Translations under genes and position numbers: made by a program
The notes under the pieces: generated by a model
What the model was told of the DNA's origin: nothing
What the model saw: the letters and a program-made list of their open reading frames with translations, nothing else
Databases searched by the model: none
In this document: piece by piece, positions 1-5,766 of the stretch
Position numbering within the stretch: the first letter of the stretch is position 1
How the letters are laid out: the number at the start of each line of letters is the position of its first letter
Source: Planctomycetota bacterium
GTDB taxonomy: Bacteria > Planctomycetota > UBA1135 > GCA-002686595
NCBI GenBank assembly: GCA_029212955.1
Contig: JARGOW010000273.1
Span: forward strand, 1 to 5,766
Direction of reading: 5' to 3'
DNA: 5,766 nucleotides

Positions 1-117
1 GCGAGCATAGATTTCGATGTCCAGTTCCTGCCGCATCAGTTGGGCGAAACGGTCGAAGGGTCCCAGGACCAAAATGGCCTCGTCGTGGGAACGCAGGGGA
101 ATGGTAATTTCTGACAA
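1..117 (-). CDS. phoH: PhoH-like ATPase, N-terminal fragment (partial, runs off left edge)
   Basis: This is the first 39 codons of a minus-strand gene that continues past base 1. The peptide begins (L/M)SEITIPLRSHDEAILVLG, followed by PFDRFAQLMRQELDIEIYAR. That matches the short N-terminal region of PhoH/YbeZ proteins, where a strand ending in a Gly-Pro-(F/N)-D turn is followed by a helix and a segment of the type 'lgveI..R'. The P-loop ATPase domain that would prove the family lies outside the window. The start is probably TTG at 117-115. A GGAG at 126-129 sits 8 nt upstream, the in-frame stop TGA at 189-187 closes the frame, and no ATG or GTG lies between them. PhoH proteins are cytoplasmic nucleotide-binding proteins linked to RNA metabolism and are often next to ybeY, so ybeY may lie downstream (inference). 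The gene follows cdsA after 178 nt on the same strand. The identification rests on a short stretch. Confidence 0.68.
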   Translation of the reverse strand, partial: MSEITIPLRSHDEAILVLGPFDRFAQLMRQELDIEIYAR

Positions 118-295
118 GAGGGTTTCTCCAGGGGGGCGCGCATCTAAGGCGCACAGTGCGGCGCAGAACCAATGGGCCCGCGTGGTTCAAGTGTATGCAA
201 AATCGGAGACCTGCGGGTCCCCTCCGGTCCTGATTCGCCGAATTGGCGGGCTCGACAACCGTTTGCTTGTGGGATCACGTCCTAGGCCAAGGGCC
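118..295. other. 178-nt spacer between cdsA and phoH
   Basis: The spacer holds no convincing gene on either strand. It starts right after the cdsA TAG stop with GC-rich palindromic sequence (CCTAGG at 281-286, GGCCAAGGGCC at 285-295). A small inverted repeat, CGCC-GAATT-GGCG, lies at 236-248. None is followed by a T-run on the minus strand, so none is a standard intrinsic terminator. The length would allow a separate phoH promoter, but no good -35/-10 pair is visible. Confidence 0.5.
126..129 (-). promoter_or_regulatory. Shine-Dalgarno site deciding the phoH TTG start
   Basis: On the minus strand GGAG lies 8 nt before TTG (117-115). It is the clearest ribosome-binding site in the window, and it supports a TTG start for the PhoH-like gene because no ATG or GTG occurs in frame between the upstream stop and this point. 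Confidence 0.55.
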
Positions 296-1216
296 CTACG
301 AAACCAGGACCCACTGGAAAAGCACGGGCCAGGTGAGCGCGGCCACCGGTGCGGAGACCAGCAGGCTATCCACCAAATCCAACATGCCACCGGAGGGACC
401 AAACCAGGTGCCCGAGTCCTTCACCGAGGTCTGGCGCTTCCACGAGCTTTCGAACAGATCGCCGGCCTGGGAGGCCAGGTTCACTGTGGCCCCAGCCAAA
501 CCACCCGCCCAATATCCGGGCAGCCAAGCGGCTTCTCCGCCGGGCAAGAGTCCATACTTCTGACACAATACTCCCGCCACGCACCCCGCCACAAAGGACC
601 CCAGGCAACCCTCGGTGGTCTTACCCGGACTGAGCTTCGGAAACGGGTGGGTCTTGCCCCACATGTTGCCGCAGTAGTAGCCAAAAATGTCCCCGATTTT
701 GGAGAGCACGATCAAAGCGATCAGGGCCTCCACGCCCCCGAACAAGCGTACGGGGTACATGCACGCCAGGGCGCTGGTGATGCAGATCAGTGCAACAAAC
801 CGGGCCACGGCCGAACCGGGAGCGCGCCGGATGGGTTCCTTGGGCCGGTGGGGCAAACGCGCCAGCAGATAGAACACCCACGCAAACAGGGGGCTGGCGA
901 ACAGGGTAGCCCAATAGATCTGGGACGGGGTTCCTGCAGGCGCTTCCCAGCCCGAACTCGGGTCCCATACCACCGCCCAGAGTCCCGTGCCCACGAGGGT
1001 CGCCACCCACATGGCCGGCAAACTGGCTTTGGAGCCGAACAAACCCATGCGCATGGCTTCGTAGCAACCTACAAAGGCCAACAAGATCGTGGCCGCCAGC
1101 AGAATGCGATCGCCCCCGGGCAGGCTGGTCGTGTACAGGAGCCCAGCCAGAACCAAGCTCAATCCGCCCCCGACAAGGGTGCGCTGGACGATGCGTTGGG
1201 CTCGGGTTTTGCTCAT
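296..1216 (-). CDS. cdsA: Phosphatidate cytidylyltransferase (CDP-diacylglycerol synthase)
   Basis: This enzyme makes CDP-diacylglycerol from phosphatidate and CTP, the branch point for phospholipid synthesis, in the inner membrane. The 306-residue product is mostly hydrophobic, with about eight apparent membrane segments starting near residues 16, 37, 67, 100, 138, 160, 204 and 285. Family motifs are clear. One is the SPGKTTEG loop (residues 196-203), preceded by KIGDIFGYYCGNMWGK (173-188). The other is the C-terminal signature from SSWKRQTSVKDSG (257-269) to GGMLDLVDSLL (276-286). The signature is altered: the usual GHGG reads PSGG (His to Ser275) and the usual LDR.D reads LDLVD (Arg to Leu281). 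The Lys-Arg, Lys-Asp and both later Asp residues remain. The length is near the family norm (about 270-310). The ATG at 1216-1214 has no clear Shine-Dalgarno sequence and lies 11 nt after the uppS stop, which suggests translational coupling. The stop is TAG. The pairing with uppS is common in bacteria and supports the call. Confidence 0.93.
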   Translation of the reverse strand: MSKTRAQRIVQRTLVGGGLSLVLAGLLYTTSLPGGDRILLAATILLAFVGCYEAMRMGLFGSKASLPAMWVATLVGTGLWAVVWDPSSGWEAPAGTPSQIYWATLFASPLFAWVFYLLARLPHRPKEPIRRAPGSAVARFVALICITSALACMYPVRLFGGVEALIALIVLSKIGDIFGYYCGNMWGKTHPFPKLSPGKTTEGCLGSFVAGCVAGVLCQKYGLLPGGEAAWLPGYWAGGLAGATVNLASQAGDLFESSWKRQTSVKDSGTWFGPSGGMLDLVDSLLVSAPVAALTWPVLFQWVLVS

Positions 1217-1227
1217 GGGAATCGGGG

Positions 1228-2001
1228 TCAGGAGGTCGGCGTGCCGGCGGAGCGTGGCAACTTGCGGCCGCCGTCCTGCTCGGGCGAAAGTCCAAACTTA
1301 CGGTGGCGTTCTCCGAAGGCCGATAGCGCCTCCCAGAGTGCATCCTTTTTGAAATCGGGCCAACAAACCTGGGCCACATACAGCTCGGCGTAGCTGAGCT
1401 GCCAAAGCAGAAAATTCGAGAGGCGCATCTCCCCGGCCGTCCGGATGATGAAATCCGGATCGGGGGTTTCGGGGTCGTACAGATAGGCGCGCAGGCTTTC
1501 CTCATCCACCTGCTCGGGGTCGACCTTGCCGGCCTTCACGTCGCGGCCGTAGGCTTGCAGGGCATCGGATATCTCGCTGCGGCCGCCGTAGGACAAGGCC
1601 AAGCGCAACACCAGCCCCGTGTTTCCACGGGTCATGCTTTCCGTCCGGCGCAACTCCTTGAGTGCTCCATCCGGCAGGTCGTCCAGCCGGCCAATGCAAC
1701 GCAAACGCACGTTGTTTTTCATCAACGTCTTGCGCTCGCGGCGCAGGAACACGCGCAGGAGCCTCATCAGGTAGCGCACCTCGGTCGAAGGGCGCTTCCA
1801 GTTCTCCACCGAAAATGCGTAGAGGGTCAAACTGCCAAGACCCAACCGCGCGCACTCCGTGGTGATTTCGCGTACGGATTGCACACCCGCCACGTGCCCC
1901 CGAACCCGGGACATGCCCCGTTCCGTAGCCCACCGCCCGTTGCCATCCATGATGATGGCCACGTGCTGGGGCAAGGGATCCTTAAAGTCGGAGGGCTGCA
2001 A
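1228..2001 (-). CDS. uppS: Undecaprenyl diphosphate synthase (cis-prenyltransferase)
   Basis: UppS extends farnesyl diphosphate with isopentenyl diphosphate units to undecaprenyl diphosphate, the lipid carrier for peptidoglycan and other surface polymers. It is a cytoplasmic, membrane-associated dimer. In the 257-residue product, HVAIIMDGNGRWA (13-25) carries the catalytic/Mg-binding Asp19 and the Asn-Gly-Arg-Trp that follows. GHVAG lies at 35-39, LTLYAFSVENWKRP at 58-71, and ALSYGGRSEI at 135-144. PDFIIRTAGEMRLSNFLLWQ (182-201) holds the diphosphate-binding arginines, followed by AEL and WPDF. The RT(S/G)GE position is Ala189. The last 20 or so residues, after RKFG, are a low-complexity tail rich in Pro, Gly and Ser. 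The only start before the upstream stop is TTG (2001-1999), with no Shine-Dalgarno sequence. A second TTG at 1974-1972 has AAGGA 4 nt upstream and would still keep the whole catalytic motif. The gene lies 27 nt after purA and 11 nt before cdsA and is probably co-transcribed with both. Confidence 0.96.
   Translation of the reverse strand: MQPSDFKDPLPQHVAIIMDGNGRWATERGMSRVRGHVAGVQSVREITTECARLGLGSLTLYAFSVENWKRPSTEVRYLMRLLRVFLRRERKTLMKNNVRLRCIGRLDDLPDGALKELRRTESMTRGNTGLVLRLALSYGGRSEISDALQAYGRDVKAGKVDPEQVDEESLRAYLYDPETPDPDFIIRTAGEMRLSNFLLWQLSYAELYVAQVCWPDFKKDALWEALSAFGERHRKFGLSPEQDGGRKLPRSAGTPTS
1979..1983 (-). promoter_or_regulatory. Possible ribosome-binding site for an alternative uppS start
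   Basis: AAGGA on the minus strand ends 4 nt before TTG (1974-1972), codon 10 of the longest uppS frame. The spacing is short. The longer TTG start at 2001-1999 has no purine-rich element upstream, so the real start could be either. The shorter protein would begin LPQHVAII, close to where many UppS proteins begin. Confidence 0.3.
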
Positions 2002-2028
2002 GGTACGGTTGACGTATTGCGGGTGCGA

Positions 2029-3312
2029 TTATTTGGGGCAGGTGACCATGGCGGCGCGGTCGGGTCCAACGCTGATCAACGCGACAGGGGCTCCGACCAA
2101 ATCGCCGAGCACTTTCACGTAGTTCTGCGCGGCGGGCGGAAGGTCCGACCATTCCCGGGCTCCGGTGATGTCTTCCTTCCAGCCAGGAAGGGTTTTGTAC
2201 TCGACTTCAACGCCTTCGATGCACGGTAGATGGGCGGGATATTCCTCATATCGCACACCCTCGTGGTTGTAGGCCACGCCCACTTGGATCTCGTCGAAGC
2301 CGGAGAGTACGTCGAGCTTGGTCATGACCCAGGACCGGGTTCCTCCCAACTCAAAAGCGTAGCGAGCCGCCACTCCATCGAACCAACCCGCCCGGCGCGG
2401 ACGCCCGGTGGTGGTCCCAAACTCGTGACCCACGCGGCACAGTTGTTCGCCGTTTTCGCAGGTGAGTTCGGAGGGGAAAGGGCCTTCTCCCACGCGCGTG
2501 CAGTACGCCTTTGCAATGCCCATGGATTCCTCCACCCAGACGGGGGGGAAACCCGTTCCCGCGGGAATGCCACCGGTGCCGGTATTCGAGGAGGTCACGA
2601 AGGGGTAAGTGCCGTGGTCGATGTCGAGCATGACGCCCTGGGCGCCCTCGAAGAGGATGGACTTGCCATCGCGGTAGGCCTGACGCAGGAGCTTGCCGGT
2701 GTCCGCCACGAAGGGGCGTAGGCGGTCGGCCAACGTGCTGTACAGTTCGAGTTGGGCTTCTAGATCCAGGGGCTCCGACTCGTGAACCCGTTCAATCAAT
2801 GCATTCTTTTCCGCAAGAGCTGCTCGCAGGCGAACCTTGCAACGTTCGGGATCCAAAAGATCGGAAATGCGCAAACCTGTGCGTGCGGCCTTGTCGGAAT
2901 AGGCGGGTCCGATTCCCCGGCCGGTGGTTCCGATGCGGCCCTCACCCTTCCAACGCTCCGCCAAACCATCGATGGTCTTGTGATGTTCGAAAATCACGTG
3001 GGCATTGGAAGACAGCACCAGGTTCTCGCCGCTGACGGCAACTCCCCGATCGATCAATCCGTCCACTTCGCCCAGGAAAGAGATCGGATCGATGGCCACG
3101 CCATTGGCGATGACATTGATGCGACCGGGGTGCAGGATTCCCGACGGGATCAGGTGCAGAGCGTAGGTTTGATCCCCCACCACCACCGTGTGGCCCGCGT
3201 TTGCGCCACCTTGGTAACGCACGATGTAGTCGATGTCAGCCGCCAAGCGGTCGATCACCTTCCCCTTACCTTCATCGCCCCATTGGGCGCCGAATATGCT
3301 GAGGGTGGACAT
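2029..3312 (-). CDS. purA: Adenylosuccinate synthetase
   Basis: PurA joins IMP and aspartate using GTP to form adenylosuccinate, the first step from IMP to AMP, in the cytoplasm. The 427-residue length is typical (about 430). The N-terminus has QWGDEGKGK (10-18) with catalytic Asp13, and NAGHT (38-42) with catalytic His41, at the same positions as in the E. coli enzyme. GTTGRGIGPAYSDK (128-141) carries the second family signature. FEGAQGVMLDIDHGTYPFVT (221-240) and TTGRPRRAGWFD (301-312) form the IMP and aspartate loops. TKLDVLSGFD (331-340) and SVGPDR (414-419) belong to the guanine-binding region. All key residues are present and the gene looks intact. The ATG at 3312-3310 is preceded by an A-rich stretch and no Shine-Dalgarno sequence. 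The stop is TAA at 2031-2029. A 181-nt leader precedes the gene, so a promoter is likely there. uppS and cdsA follow closely on the same strand. Confidence 0.98.
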   Translation of the reverse strand: MSTLSIFGAQWGDEGKGKVIDRLAADIDYIVRYQGGANAGHTVVVGDQTYALHLIPSGILHPGRINVIANGVAIDPISFLGEVDGLIDRGVAVSGENLVLSSNAHVIFEHHKTIDGLAERWKGEGRIGTTGRGIGPAYSDKAARTGLRISDLLDPERCKVRLRAALAEKNALIERVHESEPLDLEAQLELYSTLADRLRPFVADTGKLLRQAYRDGKSILFEGAQGVMLDIDHGTYPFVTSSNTGTGGIPAGTGFPPVWVEESMGIAKAYCTRVGEGPFPSELTCENGEQLCRVGHEFGTTTGRPRRAGWFDGVAARYAFELGGTRSWVMTKLDVLSGFDEIQVGVAYNHEGVRYEEYPAHLPCIEGVEVEYKTLPGWKEDITGAREWSDLPPAAQNYVKVLGDLVGAPVALISVGPDRAAMVTCPK

Positions 3313-3493
3313 TTTTTGGATGCACAGAAAAGGGGTTAGGCCCTTGGGCCAGGGGGTTCCAGCGGACGGATCGGAAGCGCACGTCGGGTGCGCCGACCGA
3401 ATTCACCGGGCTCGAGAGGGCGCCATTCTCCCGACCCCTCCGCGCTCCAGCAAGGGATAACCGGGAAACCCGGAGACCCCGGGCGAGCGGGGC
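3313..3493. other. 181-nt spacer between gspK-like gene and purA; probable purA promoter region
   Basis: No gene is supported here. The spacer follows the GspK-like stop and leads into purA, the first gene of the tight purA-uppS-cdsA unit, so it is the natural place for that promoter. The only sigma70-like pair I find is weak: TTGCTG at 3453-3448 and GAGAAT at 3430-3425, 17 nt apart on the minus strand (3/6 and 4/6 matches). A near-palindrome GGCCCTTGGGCC lies at 3339-3350 in the purA leader. No known riboswitch or purine-repressor operator is recognised. Confidence 0.4.
3461..3473 (-). terminator. Small GC hairpin downstream of the gspK-like gene (possible terminator)
   Basis: CCGGG-TTT-CCCGG on the minus strand forms a perfect 5-bp stem with a 3-nt loop, 20 nt after the TGA stop of the GspK-like gene. 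It is followed by TTATCCC rather than a real T-run, so it is at best a weak intrinsic terminator. Its position at the boundary between the secretion and housekeeping genes is the main argument for it. Confidence 0.28.
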
Positions 3494-4831
3494 TCACTCC
3501 ACGTTGTCCAGGAGCTCCAACGGCGAGTAACTCAGCACATCCCAGGGCACCAAAACATGGGTAGCGATCTCCTCGCCGGGCTGACGCCACATCACCCGCC
3601 GTACCACCCGGATCAGGTCCGTACCCGCCCGCTCCGCAAATTCCCGCTCCTCGCGGGTCATGTCCTGGGGATCCATGCCCTGGTCGTGCAATGTGGACTC
3701 CCGAGCCGTGATCGTGACCGAAAAGACCTGTGAATCCACCTTGAGGCGCGCCATGACCTGATCGCGCGTCTCGGGGTCCAGCCCTTCCATGGTTGGAAGG
3801 CTTTCCAACTCGGTCAAGGCTTGGAATTCCTTGCGGGCCATCAAGGGCTCCCCATACTCGTTCAATTGGGGCTCCTCGTCGACGACCTCCTCATCCTCGT
3901 CGGGCTCCTGCTCCTCGTTTCGGTACTGGATGATCTCGATCCAGAGATTGGTATCCACGATGCGGGGGTCAAAAAGGCCCACCAGCACCGAAAGTGGCGC
4001 CGTGTTTACGTTGACCGCATAACCCAATTGGGTGGTGCCGTCGGGCCCGACCACGGGGGAGGTGTAGGCCGTGAGGAAGCAGTCGATGGCGTGGACTCGA
4101 TAGCCCTCCTCGTCCAGATAGTCCTCGAAATGGTGGTTCTGGAAGGGCTCGATGGCGGCGAATTCCCGCATGGAAAGGGGCATGATCGCCGTGACCTCCT
4201 CGTCCCCCAGGTGATTCGGTGTGGGGAACGTGCCACCCACGCGATCTTCCAAGAAGCTCTTCATGGCCCGGGCCATGTCTTCCGCCATCCCACTCTCAAT
4301 GTCAACGCGCGTTCCTTCACGGCATCGATCCAGAATCCTGGCCACGATCTGCTGGGCTTCCTGGGCCTGCTCCAAGTCCTCGTTGAGCATGCCCAGGATG
4401 TTGAATTTGCGATCCTCGTCGATCACGTAAACCGACAGGTTTTGCTCCCCGATGGCTGTGGCCTGCACCGCGGCCCAGTCGTCGTTGAAGGAATCCACCG
4501 GTCCCGTGTCCGCGGCCGCGTCGGCGGGATCCCCTTCGTTGCCAGGGATTTGGGAGGCCGGATCGGCTCCAGGATCGCCTTCATCCTCCTCTTCCGCATC
4601 GGCCTGTCCGTCGGCGATCAAATCCTGCTCCACCTGGAGAAGCGCGGCATCGATGGCCAAGTTCATGCGCGTCAGGGTCAGGGAACGATCCGCTTCGATC
4701 TGCTCATTGGCCGTGATGCGATTGACCTGGTACACGATCATCAATACGACGATCAGCACCAGGAAAGTGATCAGGAGTGCGGCCCCGCGCTCCCCTCGGG
4801 CGGCCGCCTTTTGGCTTGATAACAACTGCAT
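3494..4831 (-). CDS. gspK: GspK-like minor pseudopilin of a type II secretion (or related) system
   Basis: GspK is the tip subunit of the type II secretion pseudopilus, forming a complex with GspI and GspJ in the periplasm. The 445-residue product has a basic leader with the prepilin site RGERG|AALLITFL, cleavage expected after Gly16. A hydrophobic helix covers about 17-37. Mature position 5 is Ile, not the Glu of major pilins, and lack of Glu5 is typical of GspK. Further GspK-type features are VIDEDRKFNILGM (136-148; family pattern 'v.DE.gKinlN'), AVNVNTAPLSVLVGL (272-286; family pattern 'INvNTAp..vL..L') and a late strand VFSVTITA (369-376). It is longer than usual GspK proteins (about 300-350), explained mainly by acidic, low-complexity stretches at 74-118 and 305-330. 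The canonical W.D.D motif is not obvious, so it is a divergent member. The ATG at 4831-4829 is the only start, since an in-frame TAG lies 21 nt upstream. It follows the secretin gene by 103 nt. Confidence 0.77.
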   Translation of the reverse strand: MQLLSSQKAAARGERGAALLITFLVLIVVLMIVYQVNRITANEQIEADRSLTLTRMNLAIDAALLQVEQDLIADGQADAEEEDEGDPGADPASQIPGNEGDPADAAADTGPVDSFNDDWAAVQATAIGEQNLSVYVIDEDRKFNILGMLNEDLEQAQEAQQIVARILDRCREGTRVDIESGMAEDMARAMKSFLEDRVGGTFPTPNHLGDEEVTAIMPLSMREFAAIEPFQNHHFEDYLDEEGYRVHAIDCFLTAYTSPVVGPDGTTQLGYAVNVNTAPLSVLVGLFDPRIVDTNLWIEIIQYRNEEQEPDEDEEVVDEEPQLNEYGEPLMARKEFQALTELESLPTMEGLDPETRDQVMARLKVDSQVFSVTITARESTLHDQGMDPQDMTREEREFAERAGTDLIRVVRRVMWRQPGEEIATHVLVPWDVLSYSPLELLDNVE

Positions 4832-4934
4832 AGATTCTTGGGTCGGACGCCCCTTCTACGGGGAACTTCCCGGGCATTGGGATCATATCAACCCGAACCG
4901 ATGAACCGGGGGGATTTGGCCCCCTGGGGCCGCA
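4832..4934. other. 103-nt spacer between secretin and gspK-like gene
   Basis: There is no gene in this spacer. Just after the secretin stop it holds a GC-rich inverted repeat (4908-4931, listed separately). The rest shows three GGTT units on the minus strand (about 4888-4906) and no good Shine-Dalgarno sequence before the GspK-like ATG; AAGA close to the start is the nearest. Confidence 0.4.
4908..4931 (-). terminator. GC-rich hairpin after the secretin stop (attenuator or RNA-stability element)
   Basis: On the minus strand GGCCCC-AG-GGGGCC (4931-4918) is a perfect inverted repeat, realistically a 5-bp stem with a 4-nt loop, starting 3 nt after the TGA stop. The G-run can alternatively pair with the CCCCCC at 4913-4908. 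No T-run follows, so full intrinsic termination is doubtful. Partial termination or 3'-end protection between secretin and pseudopilin messages is possible. Confidence 0.3.
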
Positions 4935-5766
4935 TCAGCCGTCGAAGGACCCGTTTAGGTCGCCACCCTGGAGAATCCTCGGGCGGATAAAGAACAGCAC
5001 GTTGGTCTGCTCCTTGAGCTGGAAGGTGCTTTTGAACAGGTATCCAAGCACGGGGATGTCCCCCAGGAGCGGCACCTTGCGATCCCGTTCCAGGGTCCGT
5101 TCGGTGATCAAACCACCCAGGATCACAGCCTGGCCCGGCTCCAGGCGCACGATCGTCCGTGCCCTCCGGCTGGAGATCAAGGGCACTTGCACGATGGAAG
5201 AGTCGGCCGAGTTGCCCTGGCTGAACGTCACCGCCGTTCCCGTTTGCTGGGAAGCCTCGATGTCGATGGAAAGCACCACCGTGTCATCTCCAATCACGCG
5301 CGGAATCACATACATCTGCACGCCCACGGGCTTGTAGGTCAACGTCGTGGTGAAGTTTCCACTCGAGTTGATGTTGGAGATGTTGAAGAAAGGAATCTCG
5401 GTGGTATTCACAATCTCCGCACGGGCGCCTTCGCGAACGGCCACTTTGGGTCGGGAGATAATCGACACGTGCTCATTGGAAGCGACCGCTTCGAGCACTG
5501 CATTGAACACCACACCATCGAACACGGCTCCCACGGAAAGCAGGGAGTTGCCCGTGGCCGTACTCCCCACCGTGTTGGGCAAGGAAAAATCGATTCCATG
5601 GATCAAGGTACCCGGATTCGGCAATCCAAAAATCGGGGTGTCCTCGTCGATCTTCGCCACACCGTAATCGAAGCCTTCGGTCGTAATGACCTCCACGATC
5701 TTGGCTTCGATTTCGATCTGCTTGACATCCTCAACAAAGATGTTGATGAAGTGCTCCACGTCCAGC
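4935..5766 (-). CDS. gspD: Secretin (GspD/PilQ family), C-terminal part (partial, runs off right edge)
   Basis: Secretins form the outer-membrane channel of type II secretion and type IV pilus systems. The window holds the last 276 residues, and the frame is open to the edge with the N-domains outside. The segment starts with QIEIEAKIVEV (16-26 of the fragment), the usual entry strand of the secretin domain. ISRPKVAVREGARAEI (103-118) follows, matching the 'S.P.l....N..A.i' region. Then come IPFF, GVQMYVIPRVIGDDTVVLSI (148-167) and LEPGQAVILGGLI (208-220). The diagnostic signature VPLLGDIPVLGYLFKS (231-246) and NVLFFIRPRIL (255-265) complete it. The protein ends 11 residues later, so it lacks a C-terminal pilotin-binding (S) domain. 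A GTG within the window (5759-5757) is internal and not the start. The GspK-like neighbour favours type II secretion over PilQ, but the domain alone does not decide. The stop is TGA. Confidence 0.88.
   Translation of the reverse strand, partial: LDVEHFINIFVEDVKQIEIEAKIVEVITTEGFDYGVAKIDEDTPIFGLPNPGTLIHGIDFSLPNTVGSTATGNSLLSVGAVFDGVVFNAVLEAVASNEHVSIISRPKVAVREGARAEIVNTTEIPFFNISNINSSGNFTTTLTYKPVGVQMYVIPRVIGDDTVVLSIDIEASQQTGTAVTFSQGNSADSSIVQVPLISSRRARTIVRLEPGQAVILGGLITERTLERDRKVPLLGDIPVLGYLFKSTFQLKEQTNVLFFIRPRILQGGDLNGSFDG

Noticed and set aside
187..402. 71-codon minus-strand frame over the cdsA end and the spacer
   Set aside because: It overlaps the cdsA C-terminus in another frame and ends in the spacer at TGA 189-187. 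No start signal or known motif. It matters only because its stop limits the phoH start.
17..1393. 458-codon plus-strand open frame
   Set aside because: It is antisense to cdsA and part of uppS. Its translation is rich in Arg, Gly, Pro and Gln with no domain-like pattern, while the opposite strand encodes clear family motifs. Long shadow frames are expected in GC-rich DNA.
621..1505. 294-codon minus-strand frame overlapping uppS and cdsA
   Set aside because: It is a frame-shifted reading of two well-supported genes, with no family motif of its own.
285..3350. Similar GGCC(C)AAGGGCC motifs at 285-295 and, inverted, at 3339-3350
   Set aside because: Two copies of a short GC palindrome in GC-rich spacers are readily explained by chance. 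No spacing or flanking conservation supports a regulatory repeat.
3425..3453. Sigma70-like promoter TTGCTG-17-GAGAAT before purA
   Set aside because: Matches are only 3/6 and 4/6, too weak to call as a feature in unknown sigma-factor context. It is mentioned in the spacer entry.
3821..4819. 332-codon plus-strand open frame opposite the GspK-like gene
   Set aside because: It mirrors the GspK-like gene. The Leu/Val/Gly-rich stretches arise from the acidic codons of the real gene read in reverse. No recognisable domain or start signal.
1..5766. Search for CRISPR arrays, tRNA/rRNA genes, insertion sequences and toxin-antitoxin pairs
   Set aside because: No regularly spaced repeats, no tRNA-like cloverleaf sequence, no transposase motifs or terminal inverted repeats, and no small gene pairs were seen. 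The window is almost filled by six ordinary coding regions.

Overview
The window holds six genes, all on the minus strand and closely packed, from a GC-rich bacterium. A secretin and a GspK-like minor pseudopilin imply a two-membrane (Gram-negative-type) envelope. Few start codons have a clear Shine-Dalgarno sequence, and two genes appear to start with TTG. The lineage cannot be fixed from this sequence alone. A planctomycete, a deltaproteobacterium-like organism or a related marine or soil lineage would all fit, but that is a guess.

In the direction of transcription (high to low coordinates) the layout is as follows. (1) The C-terminal 276 residues of a type II secretion or type IV pilus secretin lie at 4935-5766 and run off the right edge. 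(2) A 103-nt spacer with a GC-rich hairpin follows. (3) A GspK-like minor pseudopilin with two acidic inserts lies at 3494-4831. (4) A 181-nt spacer holds a possible weak terminator and probably the purA promoter. (5) purA, adenylosuccinate synthetase, lies at 2029-3312. (6) uppS, the undecaprenyl diphosphate synthase gene, lies at 1228-2001, 27 nt after purA. (7) cdsA, phosphatidate cytidylyltransferase, lies at 296-1216, 11 nt after uppS. (8) A 178-nt spacer follows. (9) The N-terminal 39 codons of a PhoH-like ATPase lie at 1-117 and run off the left edge.

Functionally there are two blocks. The secretin and GspK-like protein belong to an envelope-spanning secretion or pilus machine. The purA-uppS-cdsA block is a tight housekeeping unit covering AMP synthesis, the C55 lipid carrier for cell-wall synthesis, and CDP-diacylglycerol for phospholipids. 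phoH follows it and is often found near RNA-maturation genes such as ybeY.

Nothing here looks like an undescribed system, a mobile element, a CRISPR array or an RNA gene. The points most worth a second look are the divergent acidic GspK-like protein placed directly after the secretin, the altered CdsA signature, and the ambiguous uppS start.
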